Source: Theodoxus fluviatilis (Eukaryota > Mollusca > Gastropoda > Cycloneritida > Neritidae). From it: DNA of 64,000 nt. The DNA is taken from contig JAWQFJ010000539.1 in assembly GCA_034096865.1 (NCBI GenBank), forward strand, positions 36,002 to 100,001, given 5' to 3'. The notes beneath the pieces are model-generated. The model saw only the letters and a list, made by a program, of their open reading frames with translations. It made no database searches and was not told the origin of the DNA. A program made the position numbers and the translations under genes. Numbering within the stretch: position 1 is the stretch's first letter; each line of letters opens with the position of its first letter. Positions 1-11,824 of this stretch are shown here, in pieces.

Positions 1-3000
1 GACAACAAGGAGGACAGCAAAGACAACCGCAAGGAGGGCAGCAAAGACAACGGCAAGGAGGGCAGCAAAGACAACGGCAAGGAGGGCAGCAAAGACAGCG
101 GCAAGGAGGGCAGCAAGGACAACGGCAAGGAGGGCAGCAAAGACAACGGCAAGGAGGGCAGCAAAGACAACGGCAAGGAGGGCAGCAAGGACAACGACAA
201 CGGCAAGGAGGGCAAGGACAACGGCAAGGAGGGCAGCAAAGACAATGGCAAGGAGGGCAGCTAGGACAACGGCAAGGAGGGCAGCAAAGGTAACGGCAAG
301 GAGGGCAGCACGGACAACGGCAAGGAGGGCAGCAAAGACAACGGCAAGGAGGGCAGCAAGGACAACGGCAAGGAGGGCAGCAAGGACAACGGCAAGGAGG
401 GCAGCAAGGACTACGGCAAGGAGGGCAGCAAGGATAACGACAACAGCAAGGAGGGCAGCAAGGACAACAAGGAGGGCAGCAAAGACAACGGCAAGGAGCG
501 CAGCAAGGACAACGGCAAGGAGGGCAGCAAAGACAACGGCAAGGAGGGCAGCAAAGACAACGGCAAGTAGGGCAACAAGGAGGGCAGCAAGGACAACGGC
601 AAGGAGGGAAGCAAGGACAACGGCAAGGAGGGCAGCAAAGACAACGGCAAGGAGGGCAGCAAAGACAACGGCAAGGAGGGCAGCAAAGACAACGGCAAGG
701 AGGGCAGCAAAGACAACGGCAAGGAGGGCAGCAAAGACAGCGGCAAGGAGGGAAGCAAGGACAACGGCAAGGAGGGCAGCAAAGACAACGGCAAGGAGGG
801 CAGCAAAGACAACGGCAAGGAGGACAGCAAAGACAACGGCAAGGAGGGCAGCAAGGACAACGGCAAGGAGGGCAGCAAAGACAACGGCAAGGAGGGCAGA
901 GAAGACAACGGCAAGGAGGGCAGCAAGGACAACGGCAAGGAGGGCAGCAAGGACAACGGCAAGGAGGGCAGCAAGACAACGGCAAGGAGGGCAGCAAGGA
1001 CAACGGCAAGGAGGGCAGCAAGGACAACGGCAAGGAGGGCAGCAAGGACAACGGCAAGGAGGGCAGCAAGGACAACGGCAAGGAGGGCAGCAAAGACAAC
1101 GGCAAGGAGGGCAGCAAGGACAACGGCAAGGAGGGCAGCAAAGACAACGGCAAGGAGGGCAGCAAGGACAACGGCAAGGAGGGCAGCAAGGACAACGGCA
1201 AGGAGGGCAGCAAGGACAACGGCAAGGAGGGCAGCAAGGACAATTGCAAGGAGGGCAGCAAGGACAACGGCAAGGAGTACAGCAAGGACAATGGCAAGGA
1301 GGGCAGCAAGGACAACAAGGAGGGCAGCAAAGACAACGGCAAGGAGGGCAGCAAGGACAACGGCAAGGAGGGCAGCAAGGATAACGGCAAGGAGGGCAGC
1401 AAGGACAACAAGGAGGGCAGCAAGGACAACGGCAAGGAGGGCAGCAAGAACAACAAGGAGGGCAGCAAGGACAACGGCAAGGAGGGCAGCAAGGACAACG
1501 GCAACAGCAAGGAGGGCAGCAAAGACAACGGCAAGGAGGGCAGCAAGAACAACGGCAAGGAGGGCAGCAAGGACGATGGCAAGGAGGGCAGCAAAAACAA
1601 TGGCAAGGAGGGCAGCAAGGACAACAAGGAGGACAGCAAGGACATTGGCAAGGAGGGCAGCAAGTACAACAAGGAGGGCAGCAAAGACAACGGCAAGGAG
1701 GGCAGCAGGGACAACGGCAAGGAGGGCAGCAAGGACAATGGCAAGGAGGGCAGCAAGGACGACAAGGAGGGCAGCAAGGATAACGGCAAAGAGGGCAGCG
1801 AAGACAACGGCAAGGAGGGCAGCAAGGACAACGGCAACGGCAAGGAGGGCAGCGAAGACAGCGGCAAGGAGGACAGCAAAAACAACCGCAAGGAGGGCAG
1901 CAAAGACAACGGCAAGGAGGGCAGCAAAGACAACGGCAAGGAGGGCAGCAAAGACAACCGCAAGGAGGGCAGCAAAGACAACGGCAAGTAGGGTTACAAG
2001 GAGGGCAGCAAGGACAACGGCAAGGAGGGAAGCAAAGACAACGGCAAGGAGGGAAGCAAGGACAACGGCAAGGAGGGCAGCGAAGACAACGGCAAGGAGG
2101 GCAGCAAGGACAACGGCAAGGAGGGCAGCAAAGACAACGGCAAGGAGGGAAGCAAGGATAACGGCAAGGAGGGCAGCGAAGACAACGGCAAGGAGGGCAG
2201 CAAGGACAACGGCAACGGCAAGGAGGGCAGCAAGGACAACAAGGAGGACAGCAAAGACAACCGCAAGGAGGGCAGCAAAGACAACGGCAAGGAGGGCAGC
2301 AAAGACAACGGCAAGGAGGGCAGCAAAGACAGCGGCAAGGAGGGCAGCAAGGACAACGGCAAGGAGGGCAGCAAAGACAACGGCAAGGAGGGCAGCAAAG
2401 ACAACGGCAAGGAGGGCAGCAAGGACAACGACAACGGCAAGGAGGGCAAGGACAACGGCAAGGAGGGCAGCAAAGACAATGGCAAGGAGGGCAGCTAGGA
2501 CAACGGCAAGGAGGGCAGCAAAGGTAACGGCAAGGAGGGCAGCACGGACAACGGCAAGGAGGGCAGCAAAGACAACGGCAAGGAGGGCAGCAAGGACAAC
2601 GGCAAGGAGGGCAGCAAGGACAACGGCAAGGAGGGCAGCAAGGACTACGGCAAGGAGGGCAGCAAGGATAACGACAACAGCAAGGAGGGCAGCAAGGACA
2701 ACAAGGAGGGCAGCAAAGACAACGGCAAGGAGCGCAGCAAGGACAACGGCAAGGAGGGCAGCAAAGACAACGGCAAGGAGGGCAGCAAAGACAACGGCAA
2801 GTAGGGCAACAAGGAGGGCAGCAAGGACAACGGCAAGGAGGGAAGCAAGGACAACGGCAAGGAGGGCAGCAAAGACAACGGCAAGGAGGGCAGCAAAGAC
2901 AACGGCAAGGAGGGCAGCAAAGACAACGGCAAGGAGGGCAGCAAAGACAACGGCAAGGAGGGCAGCAAAGACAGCGGCAAGGAGGGAAGCAAGGACAACG

Positions 3001-4110
3001 GCAAGGAGGGCAGCAAAGACAACGGCAAGGAGGGCAGCAAAGACAACGGCAAGGAGGACAGCAAAGACAACGGCAAGGAGGGCAGCAAGGACAACGGCAA
3101 GGAGGGCAGCAAAGACAACGGCAAGGAGGGCAGAGAAGACAACGGCAAGGAGGGCAGCAAAGACAACGGCAAGGAGGGCAGCGAAGACAACGGCAAGGAG
3201 GGCAGCAAGCACAACGGCAAGGAGGGCAAGAAAGACAACGGCAAGGAGGGCAGCAAGGACAACGACAACGGCAAGGAGGGCAGCAAGGACGACGGCAGGA
3301 GGGCAGCAAGGACAACGGCAAGGAGGGCAGAAAAACAACGGCAAGGAGGACAGCAAAGACAACGGCAAGGAGGGCAGCAAAGGCAACGGCAAGGAGGGCA
3401 GAGAGGACAACGGCAAAGAGGGCATCAAAGACAACGGCAAGGAGGGCAGCAAGGACAACGGCAAGGAGGGCAGCAAGGACAACGGCAAGGAGGGCAGCAA
3501 AGACAACGGCAAGGAGGGCAGCAAAGACAACGGCAAGGAGGGCAGCAAGGACAACGGCAAGGAGGGCAGCAAAGACAACGGCAAGGAGGGCAGCAAAGAC
3601 AACGGCAAGGAGGGCAGCAAAGACAACGGCAAGGAGGGCAGCAAGGACAACGGCAAGGTGGGCAGCAAAGACAACGGCAAGGAGGGCAGCAAGGACAACG
3701 GCAAGGAGGGCAGCAAAGACAACGGCAAGGAGGGCAGCAAGGACAACGGCAAGGAGGGCAGCAAAGACAACGGCAAGGAGGGCAGCAAGGACAACGGCAA
3801 GGTGGGCAGCAAAGACAACGGCAAGGAGGGCAGCAAGGACAACGGCAAGGAGGGCAGCAAAGACAACGGCAAGGAGGGCAGCAAGGACAACGGCAAGGAG
3901 GGCAGCAAGGTCAACGGCAAGGAGGGCAGCAAGGACAACGGCAAGGAGGGCAGCAAGGACAACGGCAAGGAGGGCAGCAAGGGCAACGGCAAGGAGGGCA
4001 GCAAGGACAACGGCAAGGAGGGCAGCAAAGACAACGGCTAGGAGGGCAGCAAGGACAACGGCAAGGAGGGCAGCGAAGACAACGGCAAGGAGGGCAGCAA
4101 AGACAACGGC
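1..4110. repeat. 24-bp minisatellite array (window starts inside it)
   Basis: About 170 copies of a 24-bp unit built on GGCAAGGAGGGCAGC followed by AAGGACAAC or AAAGACAAC. The unit is purine-rich on the plus strand. Because 24 is a multiple of three and the unit has no stop in several frames, very long open frames appear on both strands: KEGSKDNG-like and TARRAA-like repeats forward, LPLSLLPS-like and LAVV-like repeats in reverse. Frame changes inside the array and the absence of any non-repeat domain argue against a gene. A larger block is duplicated with an offset of 2234 bp (see findings). The left boundary is outside the window. Confidence 0.95.
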
Positions 4111-4184
4111 AAGGAAGGGCAACCATCGAAACACGCACCACTGCTCTGTGTCTATGCGACGCTGTTGAAGCCACTTATTGTGTT

Positions 4185-4300
4185 GCATAGGGCGAGCGCC
4201 CCGGGGCGCTGTGACCTAGTTCCCATCACCTCTAATGCTTACAGCGGCAAACTGCCCCGAGGCACTCACATTATTCAACGCGCGGCACTGTTCAGGAGGG
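4185..4300 (-). mobile_element. Decayed copy of a GC-rich foldback element
   Basis: The centre of this stretch (around TGACCTAGTTCCCATC and CTCTAATGC) matches the reverse complement of the centre of the element at 6764-6854. Its arms (GAGCGCCCCGGGGCGC on the left, CTGCCCCGAGG on the right) are a diverged version of that element's arms. The downstream word CAACGCGCGGCA is shared by both loci. It is probably a small non-autonomous foldback transposon. Confidence 0.6.
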
Positions 4301-4347
4301 CGAGTACTCGTGAGCGCTCGCCTCCTGAAAAGTGGGTGTCGGGAGAG

Positions 4348-4482
4348 ATGGACGGATGGATAGTGGTATACGGCCTATCAGCCTTTGTAGGCTATGTAAG
4401 GCCATTCAGCACAAAAATCACTTGAACAGTTGAGAGGAAACGCAAGTCAAGTTTTGTGTCTCTAGTTATTCGCCTCTTTTGA
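4348..4482 (-). mobile_element. SINE-like repeat, truncated copy
   Basis: It begins with GGACGGATGGATA and has the family core GGCCTATCAGCCTTTGTAGG, then AGGCCATTCAGCACAAAAAT and TTATTCGCCTCTTT. The end carrying CCCACAGGGG is missing. Orientation is assigned by taking the ATCC-type simple repeat as the 3' tail. Confidence 0.75.
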
Positions 4483-4979
4483 AATTGTTTACAAATCACG
4501 TGCTGTACACGCTTTCTGCAGCCGTGGGGTCGCCTGAGCTTACACCGAACTACTGTCCACACGATCAGTGATACCCGCCTCCATGCATAATCCTCGTCGT
4601 TTTCTGCAAAGCCTCAGTCTGTCACACACTCGGGTCCCATGACTCATGCAGACGTCCTCGCAACGTTCGTACGTCAAGCATAATCTCTCGAGTCGCAACG
4701 TCTGCATGGGCGAACTTCCCAACCGTTTTCAAAAACATTTGTAACTGCCTTGGTCCACAGCCGAGTAAGCAGTAGAGCGGTCTGACAAGGCGGGAGGGTG
4801 CTGATCATGTGCTACCAAAGAGGGGGGTGGGGTGGGGGATGGTGGATGGTGGTGGCTGGGGTCCAATGATACTCCAGGGGTCACCCGTTATAGGCTGAAG
4901 ATAATGTAAACTGTACTTTTTCACATTTAATATTTACCTTGATATTTTCATGTCAAAGCTGATAGTTTTATATCAATGT

Positions 4980-5170
4980 ATGAATGGATGGATGTGTGGA
5001 GCTTTACGGCCTATCAGCCTTCGAAGGCTATGTAAGGCCATTAAGCACGAAAATCACTAGAATAGTTTAGAGTAAGCGCAAATCAAGTCACGACGTCCCT
5101 AGTTACTCGCCTCTTACGAATCGCGTAGGGAGACACGGTGGGTCTGTTCTCACCCCCAACCCACAGGGGA
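4980..5170 (-). mobile_element. SINE-like repeat, near-complete copy
   Basis: Full family order is visible: ATGGATGGATG tail, TACGGCCTATCAGCC core, AGGCCATTAAGCACGAAAAT, TTACTCGCCTCTTACGAATC, GGGAGACACGGTGGGTC and the terminal CCCACAGGGG. The (ATCC)n tail and absence of coding capacity fit a short retroposon; no RNA polymerase III promoter boxes were confirmed. Confidence 0.75.
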
Positions 5171-5215
5171 AAATCAATGCATGAAATACGTTTAGTGGCT
5201 TTAAAGAGGTTTTTT

Positions 5216-6540
5216 TTCTTGGGGGGGGGGGGGGGGAGGGAGGGGGGAGAGAAGGGAGGGAGGGGGAGGATAGACCCCTCTCCCTGACGGATAACCGCGT
5301 TGGACGAAGTGGGTGTAGAGGGGTGGGTGTAGGGAGTAGGAAGTGGGGGGAGAGGTAGAAACTGGGGGGGGGGGGGGGGGGGGGGGGCGGGTAGAAACGG
5401 GGTAGAGTGTAGGAAGTGGGGGGGAGAGGATAGAAACTGGGTGTAGAGAGTAGGAAGTGGGGGGGAGGGTAGGAAAGGAAGTGGGGGGAGAGGGTAGAAG
5501 TGGGGGGAGAGGGTAGAAAGTGGGGGGAGAGGGTAAAAACTGGGGGTAGAGGGTAGGAAGTAGGGGTAGAGGGTAGGAAGTGGGGGGAGAGGGTAGGAAG
5601 TGGGGGGAGAGGGTAGAAGTGGGGGTAGAGGGTAGGAAGTGGGGGGGAAGGTAGGAAGTGGGGGGGGGGAGGTAGAAAGTGGGTGTAGAGGTTAGGAAGT
5701 GGGGGGTGAGGGTAGGGAGCAAGAAGTGGGGGCAGAAGTGGGGAGGGGTAGAGGGTAGGAAATAGGGGTTTGAGGGTAGGAAGTGGGGGTAGAGGGTAAG
5801 AAGTGGGGGTAGAGAATAGGAAAAGGGGGTAGAGAATAGGAAATGGGGGTAGAGGGTAAGAAGTGGGGAGAAAGGGTAGGAAGTGGGGGGAAGGGGTATG
5901 AAGTAGAGGGAGAGGGTAGGAAGTGGGGGTAGAGGGTAAGAAATGTGTTAGAGAATAGGAAATGGGGATAGAGGGTATGAAGGGGGGGGGGGGGGAGAGG
6001 TTATGAAGTGGGGGTTGAGGGTATGAAGTGGGGGTAGAGGGTATGAAGTGGGGGGAGAGGGTAGGAAGTGGGGGGAAAGGGTATGAAGTGGAGGGAGAGG
6101 GTATGAAGTGGGGGTAGAGGGTAAGAAGTGGGGGTAGAGGGTAGGAAGTGGGGGTAGAGGGTATGAAGTGGGGGGAAAGGGTATGAAGTGGGGGGAAAGG
6201 GTAGGAAGTGGGGGGAAAGGGTATGAAGTGGGGGGAAAGGGTAGGAAGTGGGGGGAGAGGGCAGGAAGAGGGGGAGAGGGTAGGAAAAGGGGGGAGAGGG
6301 TAGGAAAAGGGGATAGAGGGTAGAAAGTGGGGGCAGAGGGTAGAAAGTGGGGGCAGAGGGTAGGAAGTGGGGATATACGGTAAGAAGTGGGGGGAGAGGG
6401 TAGGAATTGGGGGGGGGGGGGGGAGAGGGCAGGAAGAGGGGGTAGAGGGTAGAAAGTGGGGGTAGAGGGTAGAAAGTGGGGGTAGAGGGTAGGAAGTAGG
6501 GGTAGAGGTAAGAAGTAGGGGTAGAAGGTAAGAAGCAGAT
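5216..6540. repeat. G-rich ~20-bp minisatellite with long G runs
   Basis: Degenerate tandem units of the type GGTAGGAAGTGGGGGTAGAG fill about 1.3 kb. They include uninterrupted G runs of about 15-20 bases near 5221, 5367 and 6411. The plus strand repeatedly offers four or more G3+ tracts within 30 bases, so G-quadruplex formation is expected. The proline-, leucine- and serine-rich reverse-strand open frames are by-products of this composition. Confidence 0.93.
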
Positions 6541-6954
6541 TGTAGTCAGTCGAGGTAGAAGGTAGGCAATGAGCGATCATCTTGCAAAAGAACTGCGTGT
6601 TCGAAACACGTCCATCGCTGTCTCTACGTTGTCATTTGCAAGAGTCGTTGGACTGTCACCCAGGCAACCAATGGAGTCCGCCGACTTTCTAATTGTCATT
6701 AGAATCTTCAATCTTCCGTTTCTGACCACGCCAAGGGTCATTGAGGCGATAACAGTGCCGTGAGTTGTATAAGGCCAGCGACTCGGGGCGCTCTGCCGCA
6801 TTAGGGGTAATGGGAAGTAGGTCAGGGCGCCCCGGGTCGCTGGCCTTATACAACGCGCGGCAGCCTGCAGCCCATCATCTGTACCCGACTGATTTCTAAC
6901 CATCTTCCATGCACGTACCCACTCCCGCCCTTTCCTTCCAGTGCGTGACCAGGC
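6541..6954. other. Short unique spacer
   Basis: Non-repetitive sequence between two arrays. It contains the palindromic element at 6764-6854 and nothing else recognised. Confidence 0.6.
6764..6854. mobile_element. Foldback element with 28-bp near-perfect arms
   Basis: Arms at 6764-6791 and 6827-6854 are inverted copies with a single mismatch. They start GTTGTATAAGGCC and end GGCCTTATACAAC, with a 35-bp loop containing CATTAGGGGTAATGGGAAG. The arms are GC-rich and would form a very stable hairpin. A diverged copy lies at 4185-4300 in the opposite orientation, so this is a dispersed repeat and not a single-locus structure. Confidence 0.85.
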
Positions 6955-8530
6955 ATCCATTCCAGTACACCGCCACCCTTCCATTCCAGTACAGTCCCAC
7001 TCTTCCATTCCTGCACACAACCACCTTTCCATTCCAGTACACTGCCACCCTTCCATTCCTGCACATGACCGCCCTTCCATTCCAGTACACGACCGCCCTT
7101 CCATTCCAGTACACAGCCACCCTTCCATTCCAGTACACTGCCACCCTTCCATTCCAGTACACGACCACCTTTCCATTCCAGTGCACTACCACCCTTCCAT
7201 TTCAGTACACCACCACCTTCCCATTCCAGTGCACTACCACCCTTCCATTCCAGTACACTGCCACCCTTCCATTCCAGTGCACTACCACCTTTCCATTCCA
7301 GTGCACTACCACCCTTCCATTTCAGTACACCACTACCTTCCCATTCCAGTACACTACCACCCTTCCATTCCAGTACACTGCCATCCTTCCATTCCAGTAC
7401 ACTGCCACCCTTCCATTCCAGTACACGACCGCCCTTCCATTCCAGTGCCCTACCATCCTTCCATTGCAGTACACGACCGCCCTTCCATTCCAGTACACTG
7501 CCACCCTTCCATTCCAGTACACTGCCACCCTTCCATTCCAGTACACCACCACCTTTCCATTCCAGTGCACTACCACCCTTCCATTCCAGTACACGACCAT
7601 CCTTGCATTCAGTACACTACCATCCTTCCGTTCCAGTACACTACCATTCTTCCATTCCAGCACACGACAACCCTTCCATTCCAGCACACGACTATCCTTC
7701 CATTCCAGTACACTGCCACCCTTCCATTCCAGTATACTGCCACTCTTCCATTCCAGTATACTGCCACCCTTCCATTCCAGTACACTGCCACCCTTCCATT
7801 CCAGTACACTGCCACCCTTCCAATCTAGTACACTACCATCCTTCCATTCCAGTACCCTGCCACCCTTCCATTCCAGTACACTACCATCATTCCATTCCAG
7901 TACCCTGCCACCCTTCCATTCCAGTACACTGCCACCCTTCCATTCCAGTACACTACCATCCTTCCATTCCTGCACACGACCACCTTTCCATTCCAGTACA
8001 CTACCACCTTTCCATTCCAGTACACTGCCACCCTTCCATTCCAGTGCACTACCACCCTTCCATTCCAGTACACTGCCATCCTTCCATTCCAGTACACTAC
8101 CACCCTTCCATTCCACTACACCACCACTTTTCCATTCCAGTACACTGCCATCCTTCCATTCCAGAACACTGCCACCCTTCCATTTCAGTACACCACTACC
8201 TTTCCATTCCAGTACACGACCACCCTTCCATTCCAGTGCACTACCACCCTTCCATTCCAGTACACGACCACCCTTCCATTCCACGACCACCCCTCCATTC
8301 CACTACACTACCACCTTTCCATTCCAGTGCACGACCACCCTTCCATTCCAGTGCACTACCATCCTTCCATTCCAGCACACTGCCACCCTTCCATTCCAGC
8401 ACACTGCCACCCTTCCATTTCAGTGCACCACCATCCTTCCATTCCAGTACACGGCCACCCTTCCATTCCATGCCACCCTTCCCTTCCAGTACACGACCAC
8501 CCTTCCCTTCCAGTGCGAGTCTGCCATTCC
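6955..8530. repeat. 24-bp minisatellite array (CCTTCCATTCCAGTACAC type)
   Basis: About 65 units of 24 bp with the core CTTCCATTCCAGTACACTGC; CACTAC, CACGAC and GTGCAC variants alternate. As in the first array, the period is a multiple of three and gives long open frames in several frames of both strands (PFQYTTTL-, HPSIPVHC- and EWKGGSVL-type repeats). No flanking domain supports a gene. Units decay between 8500 and 8620. Confidence 0.95.
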
Positions 8531-9648
8531 ATTTCAGTACGTGACTTGACATTTTCCTTCCTGCACGTGACTTGAACTCTTCTTTCCATTACGTGAAAAC
8601 CCTTCCCTGCCAGTGCTGGACTACACACAAGACCGTTATAACGGTTCGTGACGCTCTTTTATCTTGCAATACCACATCTATCTTTTCTTACGACGAGGCT
8701 TGTGACCAACCTACCCGTGCGCGAACTTTTTGAGATAGTAGTTTTCCTTCCTCCTGTTTGGATTCGGCAAGACACTTTCCTTCCACCACGTGATGACGCT
8801 TGCATCACAAAGCTGGCTTCCCTCCGGTCAGAACCCTCCCTTCCTTTCCGATGCGCGACTGTACCATTTCCTTTATTTATAAACTCTCGATCACACCCGA
8901 CGATTCTCTTTTCTTTTCTGCAAAAAGGTCACTCCCTCTACAGCACTTGATCATTCCACACAGTGCAAGATTTCATTTTCCATTTAGCATGCCACCAATC
9001 CGCATTCTCCTCTTACAGTCTGTAACATCCCGTTCAAAGCTACAACTCAAACATTAAATGCAATATTTCATGACAGTATGCACATGCATCGTCTCAAATT
9101 ACATGTTCATTGTCTCTTTCGGTTGACAAATGGATTACTCCGTCCCATAGTAACTCCCTTTTCTGGCAGGCTCTCTTCATCCCGCACGAACGCCTTGCCA
9201 TACCCTAGTTTTCCCTCCCCTGTCCAGTTTCTAACCCCACAATCACCACCACTCTCAACATTTTTCTAAAAACACGCACGTATGCACAAGACAAAAACTT
9301 GTAATACAAAACACACGCACAACCCCACATCCGCTAATCTTGTTGCTATGGGAAAGCTTGTATTTGTACTCCGAAAGCAAGTTGTGGGATAATAGTCTTC
9401 GGAGGAATTACCTCATGATTTTGCAGTGAAAGCAAAACACACACACACACACACGATGACCTTTCGGAAACGGTGTGGTGTTGCGAAGACGTGGTGCATA
9501 AGGCCGCACCTCATAGCGACAGCTGTAGCCAGGAAGCCCCATTGACTGCACTGCTTTACGACTCGGGTTGCATCTGTCTCTTCCAACCACCAACCATCAT
9601 TAACTCCATCGCCAAGCCTACCAATATCCTAGTGTCTCCTTTCTCCCC

Positions 9649-9653
<5 letters not shown>
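8531..9653. other. Unique gene-free DNA
   Basis: About 1.1 kb of non-repetitive sequence after the decaying end of the minisatellite. A short (AC)n run lies near 9437-9454. No exon, RNA gene or transposon was recognised. Confidence 0.5.

Positions 9654-9714
<61 letters not shown>
9654..9714. repeat. (GA)n microsatellite with GACA tail
   Basis: About 22 GA dinucleotides followed by three GACA units. Confidence 0.95.
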
Positions 9715-11820
9715 GACTCGCAGCAACAGCAGCAGTATACACAGTGCGTCTTCTCCAGTGTAGGGACAGCGCGGTAGTGCAGTGGTGGACGTGTTCGTGA
9801 TAGCGTGTTTACGTGCGTTGATCGAAGGTGGTGTCGGTGAAAGTTAGGTCGCCACACATTCAAGTAATTTTCCGCGAAAGATGCGACTAGCTTGGGAATG
9901 CCAGTCAGTCGATTTAAATGTCGATGGAGAGGGAAGCAAGGGGGTTGAGCAAAATCTAGAAGGGATATTGTCGAACGGTTCATGTGAAATTCGCAAATAG
10001 AACTATCGAGACTTCTATAACGACAGCGGGCGAGAGCGAGAGAGATCTGTGACAAGATCAAAGGCTGGTGGTGCCGATTTTGTGGGAGGCGCATCCATTT
10101 CACAAGACCGAGTACAGCGAGAAGTAGCTACAGGTACAGCTTCATCACACGGCTCTCTAGCGAGTATAACACGCCATGGCCAGTGCTCCCCTCATCTGTA
10201 ACTCGTGGCTGCAGAGACCTACTCCAGTAGCGGCCCCAAGCAGCCTAAAAGAGGCTCGCGGGTAACGGTCACAGGGTCAGCAGTCATCCCGACCACCCTA
10301 GACCCCTATCTACACGCCTCATTCACATTCAAAGCTGCCAGCCTCATAAAAGGCGTCAAAATGTGCAGGCATGTCTGTAGTGACATCATTATTTGCTTTG
10401 GCCTCGATAGTCTTCTGCAGCACCTAGTAGGGCTGAAATGGTCGTTGTCATCCACATTCGGCGACACTGTACCCGAGTTTCAAATCTCGGCATTTCTCGC
10501 GAGAACGGACATTTATAAACGTCTTTAGCTTTAAGATTACACCCGAATCACACGGACCGTTAAGGTGCATGGAGTACAGTATCGCCGAGCAAGACGTTTG
10601 TCACAGAACGCAGGTACATTAACGCGGCCGGATCTTAGCATAACGAGTGAGTCACGTGACTGCAAGGCCGAGATTTCAAAACTCGGGTACAGTGCCGCCG
10701 AATGTGGATGACAACGACTTTCAGCCCCAGTAGGGAGTAGCTGCCAGACTGCCGAGAAATCGATTGCACTGGAGGGGAAACACTCAGAAATGTCAGAGCG
10801 TCATCAGACTGCATGCGATTGCAGTTAAATATTTAAGACTAGTGAACTTCACGCCTCGTCTCGACTTTCCCTCTCATCCCCACCCTAGAAATGTTGGCAT
10901 GGATGCACAAGTCTCCATGAACACGTGCGACATCGAATACCCACTTCTATCGGTTATGTAATTAATGACGTCATGTTAGCAAATGGTATAATACTAGTGA
11001 TGCCGATACGAGGTGCTACCCCAAAGTTCACTGACTTCAGCCACATAAAAAAGTAGGCTTACCTACATTTTCCCATCTTCGAAGCTGTCCAACAGGGAAT
11101 TGATGCATAGGTTTCAGTACTTTTCCCGCCACTGGTGCAACTGCTGCTGTTTCGTCTCTGTGATCGTAGTCAACTTCTGACTTTCCCCCAGTCTCCCCTC
11201 AGCGGCACTATGCCTCTGCCCCGAGGGGACCGGAAGATGGAGGCGGGAAAGAGTTCAACAGAGGGGTGGTGGTGGTGGGTGGTAATGAGGTTGTTGCACA
11301 ATGGAACGCGTTGTGGCAGTGAGGGATCGTTTTCTTTATGAGCCTTTACGCTGGACATGTCCGTCTTGCATCCTTGGCGTTTGAGCTGGGGAAAACCACT
11401 CATGAGTCTTGCTTCTTCTCACTGCATCATGACCAAAATTAATGCTTGCTCGAGCATCTGGAGCGGTCGTTACAAGCTTGAAGCAAATTCTTGCTGCCGA
11501 CAAGCAGATTCTTCAGGCGTGCCATTTCGCATGTGCTCGTAATTGCACGATGTCGCCAACACGCGACAAACACGCTCATTAGAGGAGAAAATGACGATGC
11601 ACTGACTTGCTACGTGGCAGAAAGCTTCTAAAACGTTTCCCCAGCACCTCCTACACTTGCAATTTGGTATGGCTCGTGGTTTGCGCTCCACGAATCAGTC
11701 CGGGAACTTGTGGGTAACACCTCAAGAATATGCTGGAAGTCTATGTCGAAGTCTTGTGTATTAAGACTATTTTCATATGGTGCGTGTGCGCGTCCATCCT
11801 CACAGAATTACACAGAAACA
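9715..11820. other. Unique gene-free DNA with one foldback element
   Basis: About 2.1 kb without recognisable coding exons; the open frames (for example 10205-10528) have no known domain. The only structure seen is the inverted-repeat element at 10430-10727. Confidence 0.5.
10430..10727. mobile_element. MITE-like element with 60-bp terminal inverted repeats
   Basis: The arm 10430-10490 starts GGGCTGAAA. It is the inverted copy of 10668-10727, which ends TTTCAGCCC, with only a few mismatches or one-base gaps. Shared inner words are GTTGTCATCCACATTCGGCG and ACTGTACCCGAGTTT. The ~177-bp centre has no coding capacity. Flanks offer a possible short AGTA/TA duplication that is not decisive. This fits a non-autonomous DNA transposon. 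Confidence 0.8.
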
Positions 11821-11824
11821 TTCA

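Larger units (their letters stand above)
4111..5215. other. Gene-free spacer between two arrays
   Basis: Mixed-composition DNA with no recognisable exon. It holds a decayed foldback element (4185-4300), two SINE-like copies (4348-4482 and 4980-5170) and otherwise unremarkable sequence. Short open frames here have no recognisable protein similarity. Confidence 0.7.

Noticed and set aside
411..4034. 1207-codon reverse-strand open frame (LPLSLLPS and LAVV repeats)
   Set aside because: Entirely made of 24-bp minisatellite units; equally long frames exist on the other strand, and no non-repeat domain is attached.
1291..4041. 916-codon forward open frame (TARRAA then NGKEGSKD repeats)
   Set aside because: The peptide changes frame midway without a stop, as expected of a stop-poor repeat and not of a conserved protein.
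6909..8549. 546-codon frame with PFQYTTTL repeats
   Set aside because: 24-bp minisatellite read in one of several open frames.
10205..10528. 107-codon frame as a protein-coding gene
   Set aside because: Partly inside the inverted-repeat element, no domain recognised, no splice or conservation support.
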